Shown: positions 41,877-50,844, numbered from the stretch's first letter. The stretch is 64,000 bases of DNA from Anaerolineaceae bacterium (GCA_020634115.1 JACKCH010000011.1:62001-126000); one strand, 5' to 3'. A program made the numbers and translations. The notes: generated by a model not told the origin, from the letters alone.

Positions 41877-42274
41877 TGCTGAATCAGACCTGTATTGGAA
41901 TCCATCTTTGAATCAATAGTAGCACAGGTCATGAAGCAAATGCAGGACATCCGGCATGATATTTCCAGGGCGATTGCATCAAAACGAGACATTCCCATTA
42001 GTGTTTTTCACCCCCAGTGTCTCTCGGTCAAGAGTGCAGCCGCTGCGCTCAGGAAAGGTTAATATTTCTCAAACGAAATTTTGACTCTCCCTCATGATTG
42101 TGATATATTTTACATTCGTGTGGCAGATTCCCAATTCTGTGCGTTTTTTGATTCACTCATTCATCATAGGTATCATTGGCATATCTTTCCCAGTCCTCGG
42201 AAAGATGTGTTTTGAGAGGTAGGTTGCGCTATACTTCGCATTTGCTTGAGGACGGTTTTTCAGGAGGGAGCAAT
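41877..42274. other. Divergent promoter region of the bc operon
   Basis: About 400 bases between the FHA gene (minus) and the Rieske gene (plus). It carries a strong sigma70-like promoter at 42081-42109 and a ~160-base leader. No palindromic element of the repeat families is present. Confidence 0.7.
42081..42109 (+). promoter_or_regulatory. Promoter of the cytochrome bc operon
   Basis: TTGACT (42081-42086), exactly 17 bases, then TATATT (42104-42109): five of six consensus matches for each box. It is the best promoter in the window and fits an operon for a main respiratory complex. Confidence 0.78.
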
Positions 42275-42853
42275 ATGGCTACTGCAAGTGCGGCACAGGC
42301 GGCGCCCGTCGGGGTAGACGCACCGAGCCGCCGGGAGTTCTTGTATTATATCTGGGGTGCTTCAATCGCCCTGTTGCTGGGTGAAGCGGCTGCAGGGTTA
42401 ATCTGGTTTGCGCTGCCCCGTTTTAAGGAAGGTGAGTTCGGCGGCGTATTCAATGTTGAAGGCGACCTGGTTCCTGCTGCCAACAAAGTACCTGTGTCCA
42501 TGCCCGCTGGGCGTTTCTGGCTATCCAATGTAGAAGGCCGCGGCCTATACGTCCTGTATGGCGTTTGCACGCACCTGGGCTGCCTGCCGAAATGGGTTGA
42601 AACCAACAACCGGTTTGAATGCCCCTGTCACGGCTCGAAGTACGAGCGTACCGGTAAATATATCGAGGGACCTGCGCCACGCAGCCTGGATAAATTCGAG
42701 GCCACCGTGACCTTTGATGATGGCACCAGTGTCACCTCTGGTGCAGATGGCGTACCCCCTGGTGGGCCGTTGCCGATAGAAGGTCATACCATTACCAATG
42801 TGGCTGTGAATACCGGTGATCGCTATAAGAGTACCAGTCGGCTTGATGAGTAA
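42275..42853 (+). CDS. Rieske iron-sulfur subunit of bc complex
   Basis: A 192-residue membrane-anchored [2Fe-2S] protein that takes electrons from quinol and passes them to cytochrome c. ATG 42275 is preceded by AGGAGGGAGCAAT; an upstream in-frame start has none. One TM helix (YYIWGASIALLLGEAAAGLIWFA). Cluster box 1 is CTHLGC (Cys98, His100 ligands, Cys103 disulfide), box 2 is CPCHGS (Cys116, His119 ligands, Cys118 disulfide). First gene of a three-gene operon with cytochrome b and cytochrome c. Confidence 0.95.
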   Translation: MATASAAQAAPVGVDAPSRREFLYYIWGASIALLLGEAAAGLIWFALPRFKEGEFGGVFNVEGDLVPAANKVPVSMPAGRFWLSNVEGRGLYVLYGVCTHLGCLPKWVETNNRFECPCHGSKYERTGKYIEGPAPRSLDKFEATVTFDDGTSVTSGADGVPPGGPLPIEGHTITNVAVNTGDRYKSTSRLDE

Positions 42854-42895
42854 GTCCAATCCGAGTCCTTTTATTCTCGCACGAGGAGTACGCTA

Positions 42896-44719
42896 ATGTC
42901 CGTCCTTCCCTTTCCATCCTTCCTTGACGATGTCAAGGAAAAGGGGTTGAAGAAGGCCGTTTTTGAGGTGGTGGATGAGTCGGTAGAACGCCTGACCGCA
43001 GGGTTGAATATTCAAGACCTGCGCGAGGCGATACGCGGCGAATCCCCCAGTCGTCGGCCTAACCCCCGTTTGCGGCCTCATGCCGATGGCTTCTGGCTGC
43101 ACATGCGTCCCAGCTACTATAACTCGGATGTCACCGGCCTTTATCCGACATTCCGCCTGGGGTGGCTCTCCACTTATTTCGTTTTCTTTGAAACCATTAC
43201 CGGTATCTTTTTGATGGTCTGGTACACGCCATCGCCGCAAGTGGCTTACGCAGACATGCTCAACATCCTGGGCAACGTCCCGTTAGGGCAGTTGACACGC
43301 GATCTGCACCGGCTGGGTGCGGAAGCGATGGTGCTGATCGTCTCGCTGCACATGATGCGCACGCTCTTCACCGGCAGCTACAAAAAGCCGCGTCAGTTCA
43401 CCTGGTTTACCGGTGTCCTCCTGCTGGCGCTCACCGGCTTTCTGAGCTTCACCGGTTATCTGCTCCCCTGGGATCAGTTAGCGCTGTGGGCGGTGACGAT
43501 TGGCGCGTCCATGATTGAAGCCACGCCGCCGGAAATTGTCGGTACGAATCTGAACCTGCTGATCCGAGGCGGCCCGGAAATCGGGGCGAACGGTCTGCTG
43601 CGCTTCTATCTGGTGCATGTGCTGGCGCTGCCCGCGCTGCTGTTCGTCTTTACCGGCGTCCACTATTACAAGGTCATCCTGCACGGCCACAGCCTGCCGC
43701 CGTCGCGTGAAAACGTGGGCGAAGACACCGCCAAGCGTGTGCCGCTCGATAAGCGCGTCTACTACATCCCGGACATCCTGACCAGCGAAGTTATGTGGGT
43801 GGCCGTCACCACACTCATCCTGATTGTGTTGTGTGTCTGGTTCTACGACGCGCCGCTGGAAAACCATGCAGACCCGCAGATCACGCCGCTGGGTACGACT
43901 GCCCCCTGGTACTTCCTCTGGATTCAAGGGGCGCTCAAGCTCGGTGACAAAGTGTTCTGGGGTATCATCTTCCCCGGCATTGTCGTCGGTGGGCTGGCGG
44001 TGCTGCCGTACCTGGATGTGACCAGGAGCCGCCGTTTTGCTGACCGCCGCGTGATGATTAGCTTCGGTCTGGCACTGATTTCCCTGTCCTCCTTCTTCAG
44101 TTATATGGGGCTGTCGAAATTTGCCGTTTCGACTTCAGCCGACTCGGAAATCCTGCACGAACTGATATTCCCGCCTGCCCATAACCATATTGGTAAGCTG
44201 CTGCCGATTCCGTTCGACGAGCTGAAACCGGGCTTCTACACCACCCGCCAGTTTGAATACGGCGCGGATGGTGTTACGCAGGCGGTGGACGAGTTCAACC
44301 AGATGATTGAAACACCCTTCACTGCCGATACCACTATCGCGGTCAACACCGATGAAAAAGAAATGGCTGCAGAACTGACCGCCGCCGGGTTGGCAACGTC
44401 CAATATCACGATCCGGGCCATTCCGGGCGATGCGCCCGAACTGTACAAAGTGATGGAAGAGTTCAACCAACTGCTGGAAGAAAACAATGTTGAACTCAAC
44501 GACCCCTGGGGCATTGTCGTGATTACCAACGATCAGGCCAACCTGAAACGTGTAGACATCATTATTTCGTGGAATGAAGTGCAAACCGAGGGCGGTAAGC
44601 CGGTGCTGGATGAAAACGGCAACCCGATTCTGGTACTGAATGACCTGGGCGAACCGATCCGCCGGTTTAACGGCACTCATGTCTACATCCACGAAAATTC
44701 GGCCTACTTTAACAACTAG
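42896..44719 (+). CDS. Cytochrome b subunit, fused b6/subunit IV type with long C-terminal tail
   Basis: Quinol-oxidising membrane subunit of 607 residues. Heme-ligand His pairs: LHRLGAEAMVLIVSLHMM (spacing 14) and HVLALPALLFVFTGVH (spacing 15); 14 plus 15 is the b6-type spacing, although b6 and subunit IV are fused in one chain. The Qo-site PEWY motif is TAPWYFLW here, with Ala-Pro for Pro-Glu. After the last TM helix (~400) a tail of roughly 165 soluble residues is added (FNQMIETPFTADTTIAV, WGIVVITNDQANLKRVDII). No known function of this tail is recognised. GAGGAGTACGCTA precedes the ATG. Confidence 0.93.
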   Translation: MSVLPFPSFLDDVKEKGLKKAVFEVVDESVERLTAGLNIQDLREAIRGESPSRRPNPRLRPHADGFWLHMRPSYYNSDVTGLYPTFRLGWLSTYFVFFETITGIFLMVWYTPSPQVAYADMLNILGNVPLGQLTRDLHRLGAEAMVLIVSLHMMRTLFTGSYKKPRQFTWFTGVLLLALTGFLSFTGYLLPWDQLALWAVTIGASMIEATPPEIVGTNLNLLIRGGPEIGANGLLRFYLVHVLALPALLFVFTGVHYYKVILHGHSLPPSRENVGEDTAKRVPLDKRVYYIPDILTSEVMWVAVTTLILIVLCVWFYDAPLENHADPQITPLGTTAPWYFLWIQGALKLGDKVFWGIIFPGIVVGGLAVLPYLDVTRSRRFADRRVMISFGLALISLSSFFSYMGLSKFAVSTSADSEILHELIFPPAHNHIGKLLPIPFDELKPGFYTTRQFEYGADGVTQAVDEFNQMIETPFTADTTIAVNTDEKEMAAELTAAGLATSNITIRAIPGDAPELYKVMEEFNQLLEENNVELNDPWGIVVITNDQANLKRVDIIISWNEVQTEGGKPVLDENGNPILVLNDLGEPIRRFNGTHVYIHENSAYFNN

Positions 44720-44724
44720 GATAG

Positions 44725-45876
44725 ATGCCGATGATTGAACGTATGTTAATCGGACGAATAGAAAATCGCGTCCTCGTCGGAGTCGTGGCCTTCCTGGGAA
44801 TCATGATTATCACCGGCTGGGTCGCTATCAACGAAGGCGCCCGGATGCAGGCCTACCAGGATTTGCAACTGGCACGCTCTATCGAAAACGGGGCGGCACT
44901 GTTTGTCGTCAACTGCGCCCGCTGTCATAGTGCAGATGGGCGCGGGGTGCAGGGTGCCGGGCCGGGGCTGAATAACCCGCAGCTTTTCGGGTATGACTTC
45001 TTCCCGGAAACCACCCAGCAGATCACCGAGCTGACTTCTGAAAAGAAGTCCCTCCAAACCGAACGCGGTCTGGCCGATACCACTGATGCGCGTAAGGCTG
45101 AAATTGACAGCCGCGTGAGCGCCATTGACAGTGAGATTGATGCGCTGTCTACTCAGGTGCGGACGCAGGTACAACCGGCGGTAGATAAGGGCTATGACCC
45201 GGTGAACTTCAGCCGACTGAAAAACCTCGGTTGGGTGGGGACACTCGACTCGTTTATCTTCACGACCCTGGTGCATGGCCGTCCAGCCAGTGCCGCCTAC
45301 TCCACCCTGGGGGCGATGCCGGCCTGGTCACAGACTGCCGGTGGCCCGATGCGTGACGACCAGCTTCAGGACATCACCAACTATATTCTGAACTGGAACC
45401 GGGACTGGACGCTGGATGACCTGTTCGCGGTCAACCATTTTGCCGTCCAACCGGTAGACCCGGCGACATTTGTGGCAACGAACACGGATCCCACCATCAT
45501 GCAGGCTTACAACAATGACGTGGATGCGGTGGTCGCGGCGCTGGCAGATGTGACCGGCAACCCGGCGGCGGGTGAAACCCTGTATAATGGGGCGCTGGGC
45601 TGCGCCGGTTGCCATGTGGCCGGTGCCGGTGTGGTCGCGCCGCACCTGGAAGGGACGTATACCCGTGTCGTGGATTCTCGCCTGACACTACCGCAGTTCC
45701 AGGGCTACACGGCTGAGAAGTACCTTGTAGAAAGCATTTTGCTGCCGGATGCGTTCCTCGCGCCGCCCAACTATGCGAACGCGATGCTACCGAACTTCGC
45801 TGAACGTCTGACGCTGCAAAATGTGGCCGATCTGGTCGCCTTCCTGGAAACCCAGAACGGGCCATCACCGGAATAA
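44725..45876 (+). CDS. Membrane-anchored di-heme cytochrome c of the bc operon
   Basis: A 383-residue electron acceptor anchored by an N-terminal TM helix (LVGVVAFLGIMIITGW). Heme sites are CARCH (Cys64, Cys67, His68) and CAGCH (Cys293, Cys296, His297). Between them lies a 55-residue helical, Glu/Ser/Thr-rich insert (ITELTSEKKSLQTERG, DSRVSAIDSEIDALSTQVRT) that looks like a coiled coil, then an unusual region up to the second heme. The start could also be the third residue (ATG 44731). Starts five bases after cytochrome b, so translation is likely coupled. Confidence 0.93.
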   Translation: MPMIERMLIGRIENRVLVGVVAFLGIMIITGWVAINEGARMQAYQDLQLARSIENGAALFVVNCARCHSADGRGVQGAGPGLNNPQLFGYDFFPETTQQITELTSEKKSLQTERGLADTTDARKAEIDSRVSAIDSEIDALSTQVRTQVQPAVDKGYDPVNFSRLKNLGWVGTLDSFIFTTLVHGRPASAAYSTLGAMPAWSQTAGGPMRDDQLQDITNYILNWNRDWTLDDLFAVNHFAVQPVDPATFVATNTDPTIMQAYNNDVDAVVAALADVTGNPAAGETLYNGALGCAGCHVAGAGVVAPHLEGTYTRVVDSRLTLPQFQGYTAEKYLVESILLPDAFLAPPNYANAMLPNFAERLTLQNVADLVAFLETQNGPSPE

Positions 45877-45899
45877 GCCACTACCCAGATAGACCCATG

Positions 45900-45936
45900 C
45901 AAACCCCTGGTATCGCTTGCCGGGGGTTTGTTTATT
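45900..45936 (+). terminator. Terminator of the bc operon
   Basis: Stem CAAACCCC / GGGGTTTG followed by TTTATTT, 24 bases after the cytochrome c stop codon. Confidence 0.85.
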
Positions 45937-45967
45937 TCCGTGCACGAACGCGGTACAATGGGATTGG

Positions 45968-45997
45968 TAGTTTTCAGCGGTCAGTCATCAGTTGTCA
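45968..45997. repeat. GTCAG direct-repeat tract (family G)
   Basis: tagttttcagcggtcagtcatcagttgtcag: same words as 22712-22752, partly changed. Confidence 0.6.
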
Positions 45998-46099
45998 GAA
46001 AGCAATCGTGTCGTGGGAACCTGTCTGAATATTCATGTGTCATCGTTGGGTAGAGGCATGGTAATGCGCTTTAATGAATTAGTACGGTGATTGCCATTC

Positions 46100-46150
46100 G
46101 TAGGGACGCCCTTCTGGGCGTCCGCCGGACAGGCAGAAGCCTGTCCCTAC
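46100..46150. repeat. Two-palindrome element (family C variant)
   Basis: GGGACGCCCTTCTGGGCGTCC directly followed by GGACAGGCAGAAGCCTGTCC and CTAC. Both stems are perfect and share GTAGGGAC / GTCCCTAC ends with the other family C copies. Confidence 0.85.
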
Positions 46151-46260
46151 AAGAACTCCGTATTGAATTGTGAAATTGCATTGTTGCGCCCGCCTATTGA
46201 ATCGACTGAACGCTGACGACTGTAAACTGACGACTCAAACAGAACAAAGGAGACTCTTTC

Positions 46261-46464
46261 ATGCGCCGCTGGCAGCAAATTTCTCGAATCGTGTATCTCT
46301 TGCTGGGGACACTGGCGCTGACCGCCCCGGCGCTGGCCCAGGACAACAGCGCCGCCGATGCTGGTCAGCCCTTCCCAATGCTGTTTGTGCTGATGATGCT
46401 TGGCCTGCTGGCGATTATCGCCGTCGGCGGGATGGCGATGATCCGCATGTTGGGCGACGACTAA
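46261..46464 (+). CDS. Very small membrane or exported protein
   Basis: A 67-residue protein with a signal-like first segment (RIVYLLLGTLALTAPALAQ) and a second hydrophobic segment (FPMLFVLMMLGLLAIIAVGGMAMI) ending with a charged tail. AAAGGAGACTCTTTC gives a strong ribosome-binding site, which supports real translation despite the short length. Could be a small subunit or accessory to a membrane complex; the bc operon ends 400 bases upstream. No recognised family. Confidence 0.55.
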   Translation: MRRWQQISRIVYLLLGTLALTAPALAQDNSAADAGQPFPMLFVLMMLGLLAIIAVGGMAMIRMLGDD

Positions 46465-46661
46465 CCGGCCCGCGCCCCACCGAACCCACGCCCCTGGTAT
46501 CCCCGGTGGGCGATACAACGCTACAAATCACACCGGCCATCTCACGATTGAGGTGGCTTTTTGTGTGTCGGTGTACGGACTTCATTTGGGCGGCGGTTGA
46601 TAAGGCTGCACACCGATTCTCGTATAATAGAGAGGAATCTACATGAGAAGCGAGGTCGGCC

Positions 46662-47203
46662 ATGTTCTCGGCACAAGCAAACCGTGAATGGGAGAGGAAC
46701 TATGATTCTGCGCAACTCATGGTGATATTGAATAATACGGAGGCGGACTTGCAGATGAACCAACAGGGTCAACTGAGTCCCGAACAGCGCCGCCGCCTGG
46801 AACGTGAGCATGAATCGTGGACAAGGGAGAAGTATATTGCCGGGGGTGTACTGTTACTGCTAATCGCTTATGGCATCTTTGGGGGTGCGAAGATTGGCGA
46901 TTCCAGTGGGGTTGGTATTGTTATTGGAATCATGGCCGTGCTTTACATATTGGAAGCAGCAGCCGGACAGCGGAACATCAGCGCGGATTTATCTGACGGG
47001 ACGGTGAAAAGCGTAGAAGGCGATATTCAGCGTTTCCGATACAGTCGTAGAGCTAGATATACCGGGTGCGGATCAAGAATCTCCGGTTGCCGATTTCACA
47101 ATCTGTTTACCAGTTGTTGCGCGAGGATGCACGCTACATCATCTACTACGCCCCGCAATCAAAACGGGTGATAGCCATTACGCTGGTGGATGAGCGGGAA
47201 TAG
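46662..47203 (+). pseudogene. Two-helix membrane protein gene with a frameshift
   Basis: Reading from ATG 46662, coding sense is good up to about residue 133 (SADLSDGTVKSVEGDIQRFRYSRRARY). From about 47057 the frame gives Cys/Ser-rich, non-domain sequence to a stop at 47171. In another frame the same DNA reads RVRIKNLRLPISQSVYQLL, then REDARYIIYYAP and ends at TAG 47203, a sensible continuation of the domain. One base lost between about 47050 and 47066 joins both halves. Could be a true pseudogene or an assembly error. Two TM segments are at ~60-100. Confidence 0.8.
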
Positions 47204-47238
47204 GTTGCCCAAAATACAGACAGGAGGGAAAACCAGGA

Positions 47239-48867
47239 ATGTTCAGTAAGACGTTACGAATACTGATCCTTGGCAGTATCCTAGCACTGATCGGCGTAAT
47301 CAGCATCCTTGCACAAGAGGAGACACCGGGGGCTACCCCGCTCACGACCGGAACACCAGCGGCTGTGTCGTTGACTCCGGCACCGTCCGAGGCATTCGAA
47401 ACGCAAGCGGTTTCTGTTTTCCCAATTGGTCCCGGATTTTCCGATGTGATACCCCATCAGATCGTGCGGACAGATAGCGATTATGTCTATGTGTTCAGTG
47501 CGCGGGCAGAGTACTCGAACAAATTAATCGCGTACTGGACAACGACCCAGGGATTGCCCACCGCCGGGGATTTTGCTTCCGGCACGGAGACGACGGTCAA
47601 CGGGAATCCGATCTCCGTCGAAACAATTTATGATGGCGCGTTTTTCATTCATGTCCTGGTCAATACCAACAGCGGCACATTAGTGCATTATCCTTTTGAC
47701 ACCCGGGTGAATACCTTTGGCGCGGCACAGGTGCTGAAAACCGGCAACCCCGCCGTATCCGGCGATTATATCGGCACAGCAGGCGTTTCAGCCGGGCTGG
47801 GTATCAATGGCACGTTTCATGTAACCTACTGGGGTTCGGGAAATCACATTGTCTACCAGGCATATACCGCGAATAACGATGGCGTATGGGCAACTTCCGG
47901 CAGCGCCAGCCAGGTAGACACCAGTGGACACGCGACGCACCCTGCCCTGGCGGTTTCACCGGCGGATCATCTGGTGACTGTAGCGTGGGTATCAGAAGCC
48001 ACCTCAACGGCCCGAATTCTGGCTCGTACCCGTGCCGCGAATGGCACCTGGGGGGCGGTTGAGATCGTGAGTGCCGCGCCCGTCTGGACGAGTCGTAATC
48101 TGGGAGTCAATATAGACCAGGGTCCCAGCCTCATTATTACGGATGATGGCGTGAAACACCTGTTGTACATTGAAGACTATGACAATACAACCGAATACGG
48201 GCATGTTCATTACGTCAGATACAGTAACGGCGCATGGCTGGATCAGCCCATCGCGTTGTACAGCCACGACCCGGCGATCATCGTCAACAGCGCAGGTGAA
48301 ATGTTCATCGTCGCGCATGGCGCCGAGGCGGTGGGGGACAACGTGAATCTGTACATGATGCGGCGCAGTCCGGGGTGTGCCTTGTGGGAGCCACCGGAGC
48401 ACATTATCTCACCGCCACCGGGCAGTTCTTTTGATAGTAGCGTCTCCACGAAGTGGGCCGGTACAGGCTACAACCGCCCTGAAACCATCGAAATGGTCTT
48501 TTTCCTGGCGAACGGTGGGAGCTATCTCAACACGACTCTGTACTACGGGCGCATTCCATATGTTGCAGGCGCAGCACCCACCTGTTCACCCTCTAACGCG
48601 GCCCCCACGCGCAATTACTTCACGGTGAATTCACCGACCCTGACGTGGAATCGCGTTACCGGGGCAGTAGAATATGAAATTCAGGTCGGCACTTCGGCTC
48701 GATTTGCCGCGCCGTTGGCCTTCACCACCACTGTTCCCGCGTCCATCCTGGCGATGACGACACCCGCGCTCGAAAACGGCACGTATTACTGGCGCGTGCG
48801 AGCTTTGGATGGTACGCGAACTGGGGCATGGAGCAGTGCGGACAGTTTTACGGTTAATGCGCCGTAG
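47239..48867 (+). CDS. Secreted propeller-like protein with C-terminal fibronectin-type module
   Basis: A 542-residue exported protein. AGGAGGGAAAACCAGGA precedes the ATG and a signal peptide ends around residue 25. After a Thr/Pro linker, residues ~60-440 are a series of beta-strand repeats (YVYVFSARA, SVETIYDGAFFIHVLV, GTFHVTYWG, VKHLLYIED, YVRYSNG) similar to BNR/sialidase-type propellers, without a clear catalytic set. The last ~85 residues are a fibronectin III or Ig-like domain (SPTLTWNRVTGAVEYEIQVG ... YYWRVRALDGTRTG). Probably binds glycans or cell surfaces. Confidence 0.7.
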   Translation: MFSKTLRILILGSILALIGVISILAQEETPGATPLTTGTPAAVSLTPAPSEAFETQAVSVFPIGPGFSDVIPHQIVRTDSDYVYVFSARAEYSNKLIAYWTTTQGLPTAGDFASGTETTVNGNPISVETIYDGAFFIHVLVNTNSGTLVHYPFDTRVNTFGAAQVLKTGNPAVSGDYIGTAGVSAGLGINGTFHVTYWGSGNHIVYQAYTANNDGVWATSGSASQVDTSGHATHPALAVSPADHLVTVAWVSEATSTARILARTRAANGTWGAVEIVSAAPVWTSRNLGVNIDQGPSLIITDDGVKHLLYIEDYDNTTEYGHVHYVRYSNGAWLDQPIALYSHDPAIIVNSAGEMFIVAHGAEAVGDNVNLYMMRRSPGCALWEPPEHIISPPPGSSFDSSVSTKWAGTGYNRPETIEMVFFLANGGSYLNTTLYYGRIPYVAGAAPTCSPSNAAPTRNYFTVNSPTLTWNRVTGAVEYEIQVGTSARFAAPLAFTTTVPASILAMTTPALENGTYYWRVRALDGTRTGAWSSADSFTVNAP

Positions 48868-48869
48868 CA

Positions 48870-48899
48870 ATAACAAAAAGAGCGCAATATCCTGCGCTC
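48870..48899 (-). terminator. Terminator on the minus strand
   Basis: GAGCGCA / TGCGCTC stem (48880-48899); on the minus strand TTTTTGTTATT follows it. It ends the minus-strand methyltransferase gene and sits close to the end of the convergent secreted-protein gene. Confidence 0.8.
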
Positions 48900-48929
48900 A
48901 TGATGGTTTGCTGAAAGCCGTCCAACCCG

Positions 48930-49865
48930 CTACTTTTTGCGAGCCGTGACCGCCACGATATCATAGGGATTGATGTAAAGCGACTTCTCAGACAGTTTGA
49001 AGGCGCGTTCAAACCACCCCAGTATCCCGGCGATAATCGGCGAATACATGCCGAGCCGATCCAGGAACAGACGCAGCGTCACGTATTTACCGACATGGCG
49101 CACATTCACCACCTCGCACCCGGCCTCTTCCAGCATCCTGGAGAGGGTGCGTGCGGAGAAGTAGTACACATGCTCCTCGGAAAGTTTAAAGCCCACCCAG
49201 CGTCTCCCCGTCAACCGCGCCGGGATGCTGTCCACGTCCGGGGTCGCCAGGGAAATCACGCCGCCGGAATGCAGCAACGAAACAGCTTTTTCAATATAAA
49301 GTTTCGGGTCGGGGACATGCTCAATCACGTCCCACATCGTGACCAGATCATAGGTGTTTTCAGGATAATCCAGCGTTTCCAGGCTGCCATGCCGCACGTC
49401 CAGCCCGAAATGATCGCTGGCATACTCCACCGCGAAGCCGGAGACATCCATCCCCTGCACATCCCAGCCGCGTTTATGCGCTTCGGAAATGAAGAACCCC
49501 ACCGCGCAGCCCACATCCAGCAACTTGCCTGATTTGGCGTATTGTTCCAGCCAGTTGAGCCGCCCCCGGAACGTCTGGCGGATGTTCGGTTCGTCTTTAA
49601 TGTAGTTGGTATACCCGACCACGCCTGATTCGTTGTTGTGAAAATACGTCTCACCATACAGCGCGTAAAGCTCATGCGGGTCAGGGCGGGGACTGACAAA
49701 GATCAGCCCGCAGTTTTCACACTCGACCAACCCCAGGCCGTTATCCGGGCAGTAGGGGTGGTTTTCCTGGCTGCCACACAGATTACAGGGGATATGATTG
49801 CGCGTGACATCTTCGCGGACGCGGGGGGAATTGGGTTTCATGGTGGTAACTTCTTCCGGCAGCAT
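48930..49865 (-). CDS. SAM-dependent methyltransferase with N-terminal zinc-ribbon
   Basis: A ~311-residue class I methyltransferase. ATG 49865 is preceded by GGAGTCCAT. Residues ~25-60 form a zinc-binding Cys4 unit (IPCNLCGSQ and LVECENCGLIFVSP). SAM-binding motif I is KLLDVGCAVGFFI, with Asp in VQGMDVSG, and WDVIEHVPDP as motif IV. Zn-ribbon methyltransferases of this type modify sugars or cell-surface polymers, often in glycan clusters. No glycosyltransferase is next to it, so its target is unknown. Confidence 0.86.
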   Translation of the reverse strand: MLPEEVTTMKPNSPRVREDVTRNHIPCNLCGSQENHPYCPDNGLGLVECENCGLIFVSPRPDPHELYALYGETYFHNNESGVVGYTNYIKDEPNIRQTFRGRLNWLEQYAKSGKLLDVGCAVGFFISEAHKRGWDVQGMDVSGFAVEYASDHFGLDVRHGSLETLDYPENTYDLVTMWDVIEHVPDPKLYIEKAVSLLHSGGVISLATPDVDSIPARLTGRRWVGFKLSEEHVYYFSARTLSRMLEEAGCEVVNVRHVGKYVTLRLFLDRLGMYSPIIAGILGWFERAFKLSEKSLYINPYDIVAVTARKK

Positions 49866-49992
49866 ATGGACTCCGTGCCTGGACTTTGACAAAGCAGGGG
49901 CATTTTACCCCCCCTAACCCGGTATGGCAATGCTGGAAACAAGGGCGGCGCGGTTCGGCCAAAGCACCGCCCTCTTAACATAAGATGGCGGA

Positions 49993-50844
49993 CTAGCGGT
50001 GCGCGACACGCCAGGGGACGGAATCCGGCACGAACAGTGCCTGGTCACCTATGGTGTAGCTAGCGATGAGCGCCTGTGTATCCAGGGAAGTAATCCAGTG
50101 GGCGAAGGCCTGCCCCAGCTCGGCGTCAATGTTGGGATGCGCCGCCGGGTTGACTGGAATCACACCATACGGATTGAACAGAATCGGGTCGCCTTCGACC
50201 TCGATCACCAGTGCCAGACCGTCGGCAGCGCGGGTGGCATAAGTCGCCCGGTCACTGAGCGTATAGGCGGTCAGTTCGTCGCTCATGGTCAGCACTGCGC
50301 CCATGCCCTGCCCGGCAGAAACGTACCAGTCGCCTTCCGGGGTGATGCCGGCAGCTTCCCAGATGGCTTTTTCTTTGGTGTGCGTGCCGCTGTCATCCCC
50401 GCGCGAGACGAAGGTTGCGCCAGAAGCGGCGATCTGCGCGAAGGCCTCAGTCGCATTCGTCATCCCTTTGACGCCTGCTGGGTCGTCTGCCGGGCCAACC
50501 AGAACAAAATCGTTATACATCACGTCGTAGCGAATTAACCCATTCCCCGACTCCACGAACGCATCTTCCCGCGCCCGCGCATGAACCAGCAGCACATCGG
50601 CGTCGCCACTTTCGCCCAATGCCAGCGCCTGCCCCGTGCCGACGGCGATTACATCCACCGTCGCGTGATAGGTGGCCTCAAAATCCGGCAGAATATAGTC
50701 CAGCAGACCGGAGTCCTGGGTGCTGGTGGTGGTCGCCAGGATCAACCGCTGCGGTTCAGCATCCTGCGCCTGAAGAACAACGCCCGTCGTCAGTAGTAAG
50801 CACGCGACGAGCAGGAATCGGGAAACAAAACGGGAAAACGACAT
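49993..50844 (-). CDS. tupA: Tungstate-type ABC transporter substrate-binding protein
   Basis: An exported binding protein of 283 residues. ATG 50844 is preceded by AGGAGATTGTTTG and opens a signal peptide (FVSRFLLVACLLLTTGVVLQ). The mature protein has LILATTTSTQDSGLLDYIL, the oxyanion-binding T-T-T-S start of TupA, then VDVIAVGTGQALALGESGDADVLLVHA and SRGDDSGTHTKEKAIWEAAGI. These are TupA marks rather than ModA or phosphate-binding ones. No permease or ATPase gene follows within the window. Tungsten would serve aldehyde or formate dehydrogenases; such enzymes are not in the window. Confidence 0.88.
   Translation of the reverse strand: MSFSRFVSRFLLVACLLLTTGVVLQAQDAEPQRLILATTTSTQDSGLLDYILPDFEATYHATVDVIAVGTGQALALGESGDADVLLVHARAREDAFVESGNGLIRYDVMYNDFVLVGPADDPAGVKGMTNATEAFAQIAASGATFVSRGDDSGTHTKEKAIWEAAGITPEGDWYVSAGQGMGAVLTMSDELTAYTLSDRATYATRAADGLALVIEVEGDPILFNPYGVIPVNPAAHPNIDAELGQAFAHWITSLDTQALIASYTIGDQALFVPDSVPWRVAHR

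Larger units (their letters stand above)
45877..46260. other. Gap with terminator and repeats
   Basis: About 384 bases after the bc operon. It holds the operon terminator (45900-45936), a GTCAG tract (45968-45997) and a family C composite palindrome (46100-46150). No gene supported. Confidence 0.7.
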
